Assembly (NCBI GenBank): GCA_023402505.1
Contig: JAEYGD010000367.1
Location: forward strand, 1 to 64,000
From: Actinomycetes bacterium
GTDB taxonomy: Bacteria > Actinomycetota > Actinomycetes > Mycobacteriales > Micromonosporaceae
Reading direction: 5' to 3'
Length of the DNA stretch: 64,000 nt
The number at the start of each line of letters is the position of its first letter. The stretch's first letter is position 1. The notes below the pieces were generated by a model. The model worked only from the letters and a program-made list of their open reading frames with translations, was not told the origin of the DNA and did no database searches. This document shows positions 7,417 to 15,083 of this stretch, piece by piece. The translations under genes were made by a program, and so were the position numbers.

Positions 7417-8344
7417 GGCGCTCACCGCCGTTGCGGTTGCGGCGCCGCCCCGACCCGGCCGCGGGGGACTGCTGTGGGGTGAAGACCAGCAGGTCCGCAT
7501 GCACCCGCAGGTGGGCTACCCGCCACTGCTCGGGGTTGGCGTGGGCCAGGGTGAGCAGTTCCTCATCGGTGACGACGTGATAGACGAACTGGTCGCCGTC
7601 GGTGTCGGCTTCGACGGCGACGATGTGCTGCAGGTAGCCCAGTCCGGCCCGGCAGGCGGCGGCCACGAGCGGGCCGAAGTCCTCCGGCGTGGGCTGTGTA
7701 CCAGTGGGCACGCCGACCACGAGGACGAGGCAGCCGCCGGGGCGCAGGAGCCGCGCGCAGGCGGCGAGGAGCCAGGCGAGCCGGACCCGGGCGGTCGTGT
7801 CGGCCTCGTGCAGCGGCCAGCAGGCGACCACCAGGCTGGTGGCCGCGTCCAGCGGACCGTCCTGGGGCGGCCGGACGACCGCGGCGTCGGCGCCGGGCAG
7901 GTCGGGGTCGGTGAGGTCGTCGCCGAACCAGTCGAACAGCTCGGGCGGGTCCTCTCCGTCGCCCGTGTCGGGCTCGGACGCCGCGGTGAGCGGGTTGGTC
8001 TCGGTCGTGGCCGGCGGCAGGCCGGCGGTGGCGGGTCCGATGATCAGGCTGGAGCTGTCGGTGAACCAGGCGCGGTGGTGCTGGCGACCGCCCTGGGCAC
8101 AGATCGGGGCCAGGGCGTGGTCGGTGGTGAGGTCGACGACCGCCTCCCCGGGCCGGCTGTACGCGGCGACGAGGCGGTAGGCCAGACGGGTGGGCAGGCT
8201 GGCGTGGGTTTCGGCGTCGGTACGGGCCGTGCGCCAGACCGTGATCGGCACCGGCGGGTCGCCGGCGACCAGGTCGATGAGTGTGGCCTCGGCCGGCTCG
8301 ATGGGGTCGGCCGGGTTGTTCGGGTGCGGCGTGTGCTCGCTCAT
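7409..8344 (-). CDS. Methyltransferase-like protein, degenerate
   Basis: A 311-residue protein with the outline of a DNA methylase: RLVAAYSRPGEAVVDLTTDHALAP resembles the motif found in the neighbouring N4/N6 methylase (GDLVLDPMCGIGTT) but has lost the glycine-rich loop. CARLLRPGGCLVLVVG and HADLLVFTPQ correspond to later motifs. The SPPY catalytic motif is not found. It is therefore probably a non-catalytic paralogue, a partner or specificity subunit of the next gene, though this is inference. ATG 8344 is the first gene of the minus-strand modification operon, with CGGAG upstream, and the promoter should lie in 8345-8480. Confidence 0.55.
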   Translation of the reverse strand: MSEHTPHPNNPADPIEPAEATLIDLVAGDPPVPITVWRTARTDAETHASLPTRLAYRLVAAYSRPGEAVVDLTTDHALAPICAQGGRQHHRAWFTDSSSLIIGPATAGLPPATTETNPLTAASEPDTGDGEDPPELFDWFGDDLTDPDLPGADAAVVRPPQDGPLDAATSLVVACWPLHEADTTARVRLAWLLAACARLLRPGGCLVLVVGVPTGTQPTPEDFGPLVAAACRAGLGYLQHIVAVEADTDGDQFVYHVVTDEELLTLAHANPEQWRVAHLRVHADLLVFTPQQSPAAGSGRRRNRNGGERRA

Positions 8345-8380
8345 GTGCTGTCGGCTCCGCGCCGCGCCGTGAAGCGCTGA

Positions 8381-8431
8381 CACCCCCAAACCGGGCTTTG
8401 TGAGCCCTGGCGAACACTTGCCGAACTCACA
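8381..8431 (-). promoter_or_regulatory. 51-bp element, copy A, upstream of the modification operon
   Basis: The reverse complement of this segment matches 10695-10745 at 48 of 51 positions, with core CAAGTGTTCGCCAGGGCTC. It begins 37 bp upstream of the first gene of the minus-strand operon, in the same orientation relative to that gene as copy B has to the conjugation operon. A promoter, an operator or a DNA-processing site are all possible. Confidence 0.6.
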
Positions 8432-8486
8432 GCCGCTCACAGCGCTCGACCCGGCACTGGCTTGTCCGGATTCCCATTGCTGTCCC

Positions 8487-8699
8487 GTGCCGGTCGAAGT
8501 GATCCAGTGCCAATGCATCTGATCCGACCGTCGGGGATGGATCACTTTCGTTGACGACACCGAGGTCAGGGGTCTCCGCCCCTCCGCCGCGGCGCCGTAT
8601 CTCGGATCAGTTCCACTGGCACACGACGTCGACGGTGGCGCCAATGAATCTGATCCGGGCAGGTCACAGGCACCACCTGCGGAACAGTTTCGCTGGCAC
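8487..8699. repeat. Six degenerate 18-bp repeats, consensus GATCAGTTTCACTGGCAC
   Basis: Copies lie at 8487-8504 (-), 8507-8524 (-), 8540-8557 (+), 8605-8622 (+), 8638-8655 (-) and 8682-8699 (+); most are preceded by G. The arrangement resembles the multiple terminal repeats of IS21/Mu-type transposons after loss of the transposase, or iterons of a replication origin. No gene lies among them. Confidence 0.65.
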
Positions 8700-8786
8700 A
8701 GGACAATTGCCTTGTCTGGTGCTCGCGACGCGACAGCCATCGGCAGCCGCCTACGGCGACCGGACTTGCCTGCTCCCTGCCCGCGT

Positions 8787-8817
8787 TTCTGTCAGTGACG
8801 CTGTGTCACTGACAGAA
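8787..8817. promoter_or_regulatory. Perfect 13-bp-arm palindrome
   Basis: The arms TTCTGTCAGTGAC and GTCACTGACAGAA flank a five-base spacer GCTGT. It stands at the left edge of about 600 bp (8780-9390) rich in TGTCAC/GTGACA boxes. It may be an operator for a dimeric regulator, an origin-associated site or a terminator; there is no T-run. Confidence 0.6.
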
Positions 8818-9168
8818 CGCGTTGCCGGGCGTCGGTGACAGTGCGGAGAACGCTTCGGGCGTCGACGTGGACCAGCACTGTGAGACGCCGTCGAGCGGCG
8901 CGTGCCGGGCCGATGTCATCGGTGCGGCGTCGCCTGTCACAGGGGGCGGGATGTCGAGCGGTGACAGCACGTCTGCGGCTGTCACGGGTACGTGAGGAGT
9001 CCGCGCGGGCCGTCGGCGGCGAGTTGTGACAGTGGCGTTGTGAGCCGACCGGGGGTGTCACAGGGGCCTGCACGTGTCCGCGGTGAGGGTCGCCGACGCC
9101 GTGTTGCAGGTCGCGGCGTGAGCCTGTGCCACCGCCTCCGAATCGCGCAGTCACAGGCCCTGTGAGAG

Positions 9169-9186
9169 TGTCACAGGGCAGGTCAA
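9169..9186 (+). promoter_or_regulatory. Shared operator-like motif, copy a
   Basis: TGTCACAGGGCAGGTCAA is a variant of the CTCACAGCGCAGGTCAG motif found before several transcription units of this element. It lies 213 bp before the gene at 9399. Spacing to a promoter cannot be judged. Confidence 0.45.
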
Positions 9187-9398
9187 TCGGCCTTTGTCAG
9201 ATTCTCTGCCAACGATCAGCGGCGATGGCACGTCGTGCGGGCGGGCCGCTGACAGAGGCGGGCCGAGGGCGGTGGCCAGCGCTCTGAGCAGCTCTGTCAG
9301 TTCCTTGTGAGCCGGCTGTGGCGCAATCGATGCCACCGGTCGCCGTGGCAACGCCGGCGACGGCATTCGAATCCCTTCGCTGTCACAGGAGTTTTGAC

Positions 9399-10277
9399 AT
9401 GAGCGTGTCCGACGCTACGAACTGGCCGGCTTCCGCCCTCGACGCGGCGGAGACCGCCTTCGCCGCGCTGACCTGCGAGCCCGCGCCGCTGGCCCTCGAC
9501 TGCACGGCGTTCTTCTCCGACACGGGTCTCCCGCAGCCGGTGATGCCGCTGCCCGCGCTGCGGGACTGGCTGTTGCGACACCCCCGCGCTTACACGGCGC
9601 GTGACGAGGTGTGGCGGGAGCTGATCCGCCGCGCCCGGCTCGACGGGCCGCACTGGGTAGTCGCCGCGGTCGGCATGGCGATGCCGGCGCTGCAGCAGTA
9701 CGCGGCCCAGCTGTGCGAGGGCTACGACGGCGACCCGGCGGACGTGGACGCCGAGATCCTGACCGGCTTCCTGACCGCGCTGCGCGACCGGGCGGACCTG
9801 GCCAAACCCGCACCGTACGCGAGCCTGTGCAAGGCGGCGTGGCGGGCGGGGCGGGACCTGCGGCTGCAGCAGCGGGAGTACCTGCCGGTGGAGGACATCG
9901 AGCACGTCGCCCCCGGTTCCCGCACGCCCCGGGTGCCGTACGGGCATCCGGACCTGCTGGTCCGCCGTGCGGTGACCCTCGGGATCCTCGACCCCGAGGA
10001 CGAGCAGCCCTACATCGACGTGCGGCTCGGGCGCCGGGCGATCGAGCCCATCGCCGCCGCGAAGGGCGTCAGCGTCGACGCCCTGCGCATGCGGCTGTCA
10101 CGCATCGACAGCCGTATCGCCGAGGCCCTCTCCGATGGGCTGTTGACCGGGGTCGCGTCGCCGGAAACCATGGCGCACCTGCGGCTGCGGGCCGAGCAGC
10201 GGAGCCGGCGACGGGCGGGCCGCGCCGCGGCCGCCCGCCGGGAAGCCGCTCGGCAGCACGCTGCGGCAGCCGCCTGA
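9399..10277 (+). CDS. Sigma-factor-like helix-turn-helix protein
   Basis: A 292-residue cytoplasmic protein. The middle (about 120-185) resembles sigma region 2 in its helical pattern. The segment VDALRMRLSRIDSRIAEAL (about residues 225-245) is a region-4-like helix-turn-helix preceded by a short linker. The C-terminus is Ala/Arg-rich. ATG 9399 follows AGGAG with eight bases between. It is transcribed alone, with a strong terminator hairpin behind it, and is flanked by the two inverted 51-bp elements and by operator-like motifs, so it may regulate both divergent operons. That role is inferred; a replication or copy-control function is an alternative. Confidence 0.5.
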   Translation: MSVSDATNWPASALDAAETAFAALTCEPAPLALDCTAFFSDTGLPQPVMPLPALRDWLLRHPRAYTARDEVWRELIRRARLDGPHWVVAAVGMAMPALQQYAAQLCEGYDGDPADVDAEILTGFLTALRDRADLAKPAPYASLCKAAWRAGRDLRLQQREYLPVEDIEHVAPGSRTPRVPYGHPDLLVRRAVTLGILDPEDEQPYIDVRLGRRAIEPIAAAKGVSVDALRMRLSRIDSRIAEALSDGLLTGVASPETMAHLRLRAEQRSRRRAGRAAAARREAARQHAAAAA

Positions 10278-10293
10278 CCCCGCGAGCAGAGAC

Positions 10294-10328
10294 GGCTGTG
10301 GCCCGACGTTGCACGTCGGGCCACAGCC
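10294..10328 (+). terminator. Strong hairpin after the sigma-like gene
   Basis: Arms GGCTGTGGCCCGACGT and ACGTCGGGCCACAGCC pair over 16 bp around a three-base loop, followed by ATTTCT. It begins 17 bp after the stop codon at 10277. This is the usual form of a high-GC terminator. Confidence 0.75.
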
Positions 10329-10650
10329 ATTTCTGATGCCGGGTGCCCGTTCTCAATGGAGCCGCTCCGGAGGGAGCGCGCTGCGCTGCGAGCAGATCGA
10401 TGGAGAAGGCCAGCGCCCGATTCTCAGTCGATCTGCCCTGCAGTCGCGTTCTGCGGCGCGTCGCCCGGCCCGTCCGCTCCCGCGAGTGGGACCTGATTGC
10501 ATAGTCCTGAGCACCCTGGGTCTGGGCGGACTGATGCGGCCTTGTCAAGAGCGGTGAGCCCTGTCGGCACTCACACTGCCCACCGGCAGCCGGTTCCGTT
10601 CCGTCTGTGTGTTCGCGTCCCTCGACCGCGCTGTCGTCGGTGAGACAAGC

Positions 10651-10670
10651 CCTGACCTGCGCTGTGAGCC
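10651..10670 (-). promoter_or_regulatory. Shared operator-like motif, copy b
   Basis: The reverse strand reads GGCTCACAGCGCAGGTCAGG, the best match to the shared motif. It lies 25 bp before the 51-bp element copy B and upstream of the conjugation operon. Confidence 0.55.
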
Positions 10671-10694
10671 CGACGCAGGGCCGTGTGAGCGACG

Positions 10695-10745
10695 TGTGAG
10701 CGCGGCAAGTGTTCGCCAGGGCTCACAAAGCGCGGTTTGGGGGTG
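10695..10745 (+). promoter_or_regulatory. 51-bp element, copy B, upstream of the conjugation operon
   Basis: This is the inverted copy of 8381-8431 (48 of 51 identical). Reiterated GTGAG steps (10684, 10696) lie at and before its start. The first conjugation gene starts 283 bp downstream, so a long leader would be transcribed if the promoter is here. Confidence 0.6.
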
Positions 10746-10977
10746 CGGGACCTTTCGCGAGCCGTACCGCTCGCCGGTCCCGCCCGCCGCCGGGCGACAC
10801 GAGGAACCGCGATCCGCGTGCCTCGGGTGCCGCGCCACGTTGATGCGCTGACACCACATTGATGACCGCAACCCACCCATGAGGGAGGAAGAGCTCCTCC
10901 CGGGGCTCACGCGGTTCGTGCGCTTCTTCACCTGCGCCCGGCGGCGGTCCCTTCGACCGCTTCGAGCAATCGCCGCG

Positions 10978-11006
10978 CCCCGGGTCACGCCTTTCGGCGT
11001 CCGGGG
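10978..11006 (+). promoter_or_regulatory. Leader hairpin before the pilin gene
   Basis: CCCCGG and CCGGGG enclose an inner ACGCC-TTTC-GGCGT stem, ending 22 bp before the ATG at 11028. An attenuator or leader-stability element is possible. No function is shown. Confidence 0.35.
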
Positions 11007-11027
11007 TGCGGCGGGAGGTGAACCGCC

Positions 11028-11408
11028 ATGTCCCGCACCCCACATCACACTCTTCGAACCCAGCGACTCGTTCGTCTCGCACTGCGTGTGGCCGTGCCGC
11101 TGGGCGGCGTCGGCCTGTCACTCGCCCTCCCGGCCGCCGCGTACGCCGACACCGGCGTGCCGGTGCTGGCGGCGAACTCCCTGCCGGTCGTCATCGACAA
11201 CCTGCGGCTGTGGCTGGTCGGCATCCTCGCCGCGGTCGCGACCCTGTTCCTCGTCCTCGCCGGCGTGTACTGGGCCACCGCCGGAGGCGACCCGGCGCAG
11301 GTCGAGCGGGCCAAGAGCGCGCTGCGCAACGCCCTGGTCGGCTACGGCCTCGCGGTCCTCGCCCCGGTCCTGCTGCAGATCGTCCAGGGCATCGTCGGAG
11401 CCCCGTGA
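11028..11408 (+). CDS. Pilin-like small membrane protein of the type IV secretion system
   Basis: A 126-residue protein with a signal-peptide-like N-terminus (VAVPLGGVGLSLALPAAAYA, cleavage after AYA likely). Two hydrophobic helices follow, LWLVGILAAVATLFLVLAGVYWA and ALVGYGLAVLAPVLLQIVQ, separated by a short basic loop. This is the layout of VirB2/TrbC pilins and of the small membrane protein that heads actinobacterial T4SS operons. The ATG follows GGGAGGTGAACCGCC, a strong site. Its stop overlaps the next start by one base (TGATG). It probably forms part of the export channel at the membrane; a pilus in these Gram-positive cells is not established. Confidence 0.7.
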   Translation: MSRTPHHTLRTQRLVRLALRVAVPLGGVGLSLALPAAAYADTGVPVLAANSLPVVIDNLRLWLVGILAAVATLFLVLAGVYWATAGGDPAQVERAKSALRNALVGYGLAVLAPVLLQIVQGIVGAP

Positions 11409-12331
11409 TGGGTTTCCTGTTCGACCAGATCCTGGACTGGCTGGCGGCGGCGATCCTGGCGACTCTGGACGCGCTGTTCGGGGTGATCAGCACCGCGCTG
11501 CTGGTCACCCCGAACGTCACCGGCCTGCCGCAGGTGCAGGCCCTGACCGGCCGTTCCGTGCTCGTCGTCGACACCGTATTCGTCCTGGCGTTCATGGCCG
11601 CCGGGGTGCTCACCATGACCGCCGGTGGCAGCGAGAACTCCCGCTACACCGTCAAGGACCTCGTCCCGAGGCTGGTCGTCGGGTTCGTCGCCGCGCACTT
11701 CTCGCAGCTGTGGTGCGGCATGCTCATCGACCTGGCCAACGCGCTGACCGGCGCGCTCACCACCCCCAGCGGGGACTCCGACGGCGCCTTGCAGGCGATC
11801 AGGACCCACATCGACGCGGGGCAGGACAAGACGGCGGCGCTGCTGTTCGTGATCTGCGTGGCGATCATCGCCGTGCTGCTCGCGGCCACGGCGTTCAGCG
11901 TGATCGTCCGCTTCGCGGTCGTGCTCGTCCTGACCGCCGCCGCCCCACTCGCGCTGGCCTGTCACGCGCTGCCACAGACCGACCCGGTCGCCCGGCTGTG
12001 GTGGCGCTCCTACCTCGGCGTCCTGGCGGTGCCGGTGGTGCAGGGCTTCACCCTCTACGCCGGGCAGTGGATGCTCACCGACCCCCAGCACCTGCTGCCC
12101 GTGCTCGGCCTGCCGGCGGAGCCCGGCGGGGTGCTCAACCTGTTCGTCGTCATGGTCATGCTCTGGACCACCCTGCGGGTGCCGTCCCTGATGCGCCGCT
12201 ACGTCGCCGCCGGAGGCACCGGCGGCCGCGGGGTGAACATGCTCGGCGCGGCCGTGCGGGTCATCGTCGTGCAGCAGGTCGCCCGCTCGATTCCCGGCCT
12301 CGGCCGCGGGCTGAGGGCGGTGGGCCGATGA
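11408..12331 (+). CDS. VirB6/TrbL-like polytopic membrane protein
   Basis: A 307-residue protein with about six hydrophobic segments: VDTVFVLAFMAAGVLTM, AALLFVICVAIIAVLLAATAF, FAVVLVLTAAAPLALACHAL, YLGVLAVPVVQGFTLYAG and others. The APLALACHALPQTDPVARLWWRSYLGVLAVPV region is characteristic of the VirB6/TrbL channel proteins of actinobacterial conjugation systems. It should form the inner-membrane part of the DNA/protein export channel. It is translationally coupled to the pilin-like gene before it and overlaps the PrgI-like gene after it by four bases. The C-terminal tail is basic and cytoplasmic. Confidence 0.75.
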   Translation: MGFLFDQILDWLAAAILATLDALFGVISTALLVTPNVTGLPQVQALTGRSVLVVDTVFVLAFMAAGVLTMTAGGSENSRYTVKDLVPRLVVGFVAAHFSQLWCGMLIDLANALTGALTTPSGDSDGALQAIRTHIDAGQDKTAALLFVICVAIIAVLLAATAFSVIVRFAVVLVLTAAAPLALACHALPQTDPVARLWWRSYLGVLAVPVVQGFTLYAGQWMLTDPQHLLPVLGLPAEPGGVLNLFVVMVMLWTTLRVPSLMRRYVAAGGTGGRGVNMLGAAVRVIVVQQVARSIPGLGRGLRAVGR

Positions 12332-13290
12332 GCACCCGCACCGACCACACTGACGCGGGTCGGGCGCGGATGCCCGCCGATGTCGACGCCCCGGACAAGG
12401 TTGTTTACGGGCTGACGTTCCGGCAGTTGGCGATCCTCGCCGCCGCCGCCCTGGCCTTCTACGGCGCGTGGCGTGTCCTGCATCAGGTGGTGCCGGTGAG
12501 CGTGCTCGTCGGCGCCGCCGTGGTGCTCGGCGGCTTGGCCTTCGGGATCGCCGTGGGTCGCCGTGACGGGCTGCCGCTGGACGTGTGGCTGCTGGCCGCC
12601 GTCCGGCACGCGCGGGCGCCTCGCGCGCTGTCGACGACGGACACGACGTCGACGACGCCGGACTGGGTGCAGACCCCGAAGAGCACGGTGATGCTGCCGG
12701 CGCCGCTGCGGCTGCCCGCCGACGCGATCGACGACGGCGGGGAGATCCGCCTCGGCGGTGGGCGGGCGGCGATGGTCGCCGCGTCGAACGTCAACCTCGC
12801 GCTGCGCACCGCGGACGAGCAGGCCGCCCTGACCGACACGTTCGGCCGCTGGCTCAACAGCCTGTCCACCCCGACGCAGATCGTGGTGTCGGCGCAGCCG
12901 GTGGACCTGCACTCCGCCGCCCGCACCCTCTCCCAGGCCATGCAGGACCTTCCGCACCCGGCGCTGGCGGACGCGGCGGGCGACCACGCGCGGTTCCTCG
13001 ACGACCTCGCGACCCGGCGGGATCCGCTGCGCCGGCAGGTCCTCATCGTCACCCGCACCAGCCCGGGGGAGCGGGGCGATCACGCCGCGCGGCGGCGCGC
13101 CGACGACACCGTCCGCGCGCTGTCCGGCCTCGGCGTCACCACCCGCGCCCTGGACGGGGCGGCGGTGACCGCGGCGATCGCCGCCGCCGCCGACCCCTAC
13201 CGGCCACCCCGGCCCGGCGGGCTCGCCGCTCCGGATGCCGTCATCACCTCACCCGCGCCCCGCCAGCGTCACCGAAAAGCAAGGAGTTGA
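12328..13290 (+). CDS. PrgI/VirB3-like conjugation protein
   Basis: A 320-residue protein. The N-terminal region (about residues 20-90) has APDKVVYGLTFRQLAILAAAALAFYGAWRVL and VLVGAAVVLGGLAFGIAVGRRDG, the two-helix membrane module of PrgI/VirB3-type proteins that sits directly before VirB4 in Gram-positive T4SS operons. The remaining 220 residues are soluble. They resemble the SCO6880-like extension, with RTADEQAALTDTFGRWLNSL and a QVLIVTRTS strand that may contact the ATPase. It starts at ATG 12328, overlapping the TrbL-like stop. Five bases separate its stop from the VirB4-like start. Confidence 0.75.
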   Translation: MSTRTDHTDAGRARMPADVDAPDKVVYGLTFRQLAILAAAALAFYGAWRVLHQVVPVSVLVGAAVVLGGLAFGIAVGRRDGLPLDVWLLAAVRHARAPRALSTTDTTSTTPDWVQTPKSTVMLPAPLRLPADAIDDGGEIRLGGGRAAMVAASNVNLALRTADEQAALTDTFGRWLNSLSTPTQIVVSAQPVDLHSAARTLSQAMQDLPHPALADAAGDHARFLDDLATRRDPLRRQVLIVTRTSPGERGDHAARRRADDTVRALSGLGVTTRALDGAAVTAAIAAAADPYRPPRPGGLAAPDAVITSPAPRQRHRKARS

Positions 13291-13295
13291 CAGAC

Positions 13296-15083
13296 ATGAA
13301 GCTGCGCCGTCGTCCGCCCGCCGAGCATGACCGTCAACCTCATCGGTTGGCGGCCACCGTCGCCCCGGCCTCCGTGGAGGTCACCCCGCGATTCCTGCGC
13401 GTCGGCGACGGCTACGCCGCCACCCTGGTGGTGACCGGCTACCCGGCCGAGGTCGGCCCGGCCTGGCTCGAACCCCTGCTGTCCTGGCCGGGCCGGCTCG
13501 ACCTCGCGTTGCACATCGACCCGCTGCCCGCGCCGGTCGCCGCGGTACGGCTGCGCAACCAGCGCGCCCGCTTCGAATCCTCGCGGCGGGCCGACGCCGA
13601 ACGGGGCAAGCTGCCCGACCCGGTGGTGGAGGCGGCGGCCGACGACGCCGCGGACCTGGCCAACCGGCTCGCCCGCGGCGCGGCGAAGCTGTTCCGCGTT
13701 GGCCTGTACCTGACCGTGCACGCCCGCACCGAGGACGAGCTGCTGGAGGCGTGCGCGCAGGTGAAGGCCGCCGCCGCCTCGACGCTGATCGAGGTGCAGC
13801 CGGCCACCTGGCGGCACCTGGCCGGCTGGACCACCACCCTGCCCCTGGCCAGCGATAGCCTGCAGATGCGCCGCACCATGGACACCGCCGCCCTCGCCGC
13901 CGCGTTTCCTCTCGCGTCAGCGGATCTGCCGGCGCCGCTGCCCGGCGACCCACCCGCCGAGGGCGGGGTGCTCTACGGGGTCAACCCGGACTCGCAGGGC
14001 ATCGTGTGGTGGGACCGCTGGGCCCAGGAGAACCACAACTCCGTCGTCCTCGCCAGAAGCGGCGCCGGCAAGTCCTACTTCGTCAAGCTGGAGATCCTGC
14101 GCAACCTCTACCAGCAGGTGCAGGTCGCCGTCATCGACCCTGAAGACGAATACCTGCGCCTGGCGGATGCGGTCGGCGGCAGCGTGGTGCGTCTCGGCGT
14201 GGCCGGGGTGAAGGTCAACCCCCTCGACCTGCCCAGCGGCGACACCCGACCCGACGTCCTCACCCGCCGCGGCCTGTTCCTGCACACCCTCGTCGCGGTG
14301 CTGCTCGGCCAGCAGCCGCCCCCCGCGGAGCGGGCAGCGCTGGACCGGGCGATCCTCGCCGCCTACCGCGAGGCCGGGATCACCGCCGACCCGGCCACCC
14401 ACCACCGGAGCGCCCCGCTGCTGCGCGACCTCGAAGCCTGCCTGCACGCCGACGACGACCCCGCCGCGCGGCAGCTCGCCGCCCGCCTCGCCCCCTGGGT
14501 GCACGGCTCGTTCTCGCACCTGTTCGACGGCCCGACCACCACCCGCCCCGACGGGCACCTGGTCGTGTGGTCGCTGCGGCACCTGCCCGACGAACTGCGC
14601 ACCGTCGGCACTCTCCTCGCGCTCGACGCGATCTGGCGCACGGTCGACGCCCCGCAACGTCCGGTGCAGCGGCGGCTGGTCGTGGTCGACGAGGCGTGGC
14701 TGCTGATGCGCGACGGCGAGGGCGCGCGGTTCCTGTTCCGCATGTCGAAGGCGGCACGCAAGCGCAACGCCGGACTGACCGTGGTCACCCAGGACGCCGC
14801 CGACGTGCTGGGCACCGATCTCGGCCAGGCCGTGGTGTCCAACGCCTCCACGCAGGTGCTGCTGCGGCAGGCGCCGCAGGCCATCGACGCCGTCGGCGAG
14901 GCGTTCGGGCTCACCGACGGCGAGCGGCGGCTGCTGCTGTCGGCCCGCCGCGGCCACGGTTTGTTGATCTCCGGGGTGAGCAGGACCAGTTTCGAGTCGA
15001 TCTCCTCGGACGCGGAGCACGCGCTGTGTACCACGAACCCGGCCGAGCTGGCCGACCTCGACGAGGAAGAGGACGACCTGTGA
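13296..15083 (+). CDS. VirB4-like ATPase of the conjugation machinery
   Basis: A 595-residue AAA-type ATPase that powers T4SS assembly and export at the inner membrane face. Walker A is LARSGAGKSYFVK with K259; Walker B is RRLVVVDEAWLL with D465-E466. AARKRNAGLTVVTQDAADVL and SNASTQVLLRQ, seen after Walker B, are typical of VirB4/TraC. The N-terminal domain (about 30-190) is the CagE/TrbE/VirB4 region. ATG 13296 follows AAGGAGTTGACAGAC. The GTGA overlap with the coupling-protein gene shows co-translation. The length is short for VirB4 but normal for actinobacterial versions whose membrane part is supplied by the preceding PrgI-like protein. Confidence 0.9.
   Translation: MKLRRRPPAEHDRQPHRLAATVAPASVEVTPRFLRVGDGYAATLVVTGYPAEVGPAWLEPLLSWPGRLDLALHIDPLPAPVAAVRLRNQRARFESSRRADAERGKLPDPVVEAAADDAADLANRLARGAAKLFRVGLYLTVHARTEDELLEACAQVKAAAASTLIEVQPATWRHLAGWTTTLPLASDSLQMRRTMDTAALAAAFPLASADLPAPLPGDPPAEGGVLYGVNPDSQGIVWWDRWAQENHNSVVLARSGAGKSYFVKLEILRNLYQQVQVAVIDPEDEYLRLADAVGGSVVRLGVAGVKVNPLDLPSGDTRPDVLTRRGLFLHTLVAVLLGQQPPPAERAALDRAILAAYREAGITADPATHHRSAPLLRDLEACLHADDDPAARQLAARLAPWVHGSFSHLFDGPTTTRPDGHLVVWSLRHLPDELRTVGTLLALDAIWRTVDAPQRPVQRRLVVVDEAWLLMRDGEGARFLFRMSKAARKRNAGLTVVTQDAADVLGTDLGQAVVSNASTQVLLRQAPQAIDAVGEAFGLTDGERRLLLSARRGHGLLISGVSRTSFESISSDAEHALCTTNPAELADLDEEEDDL

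Noticed and set aside
10879..13290. 803-codon frame extending upstream of the PrgI-like gene
   Set aside because: Only the part from 12328 has family features. The earlier part crosses the pilin-like and TrbL-like genes in a wrong frame.
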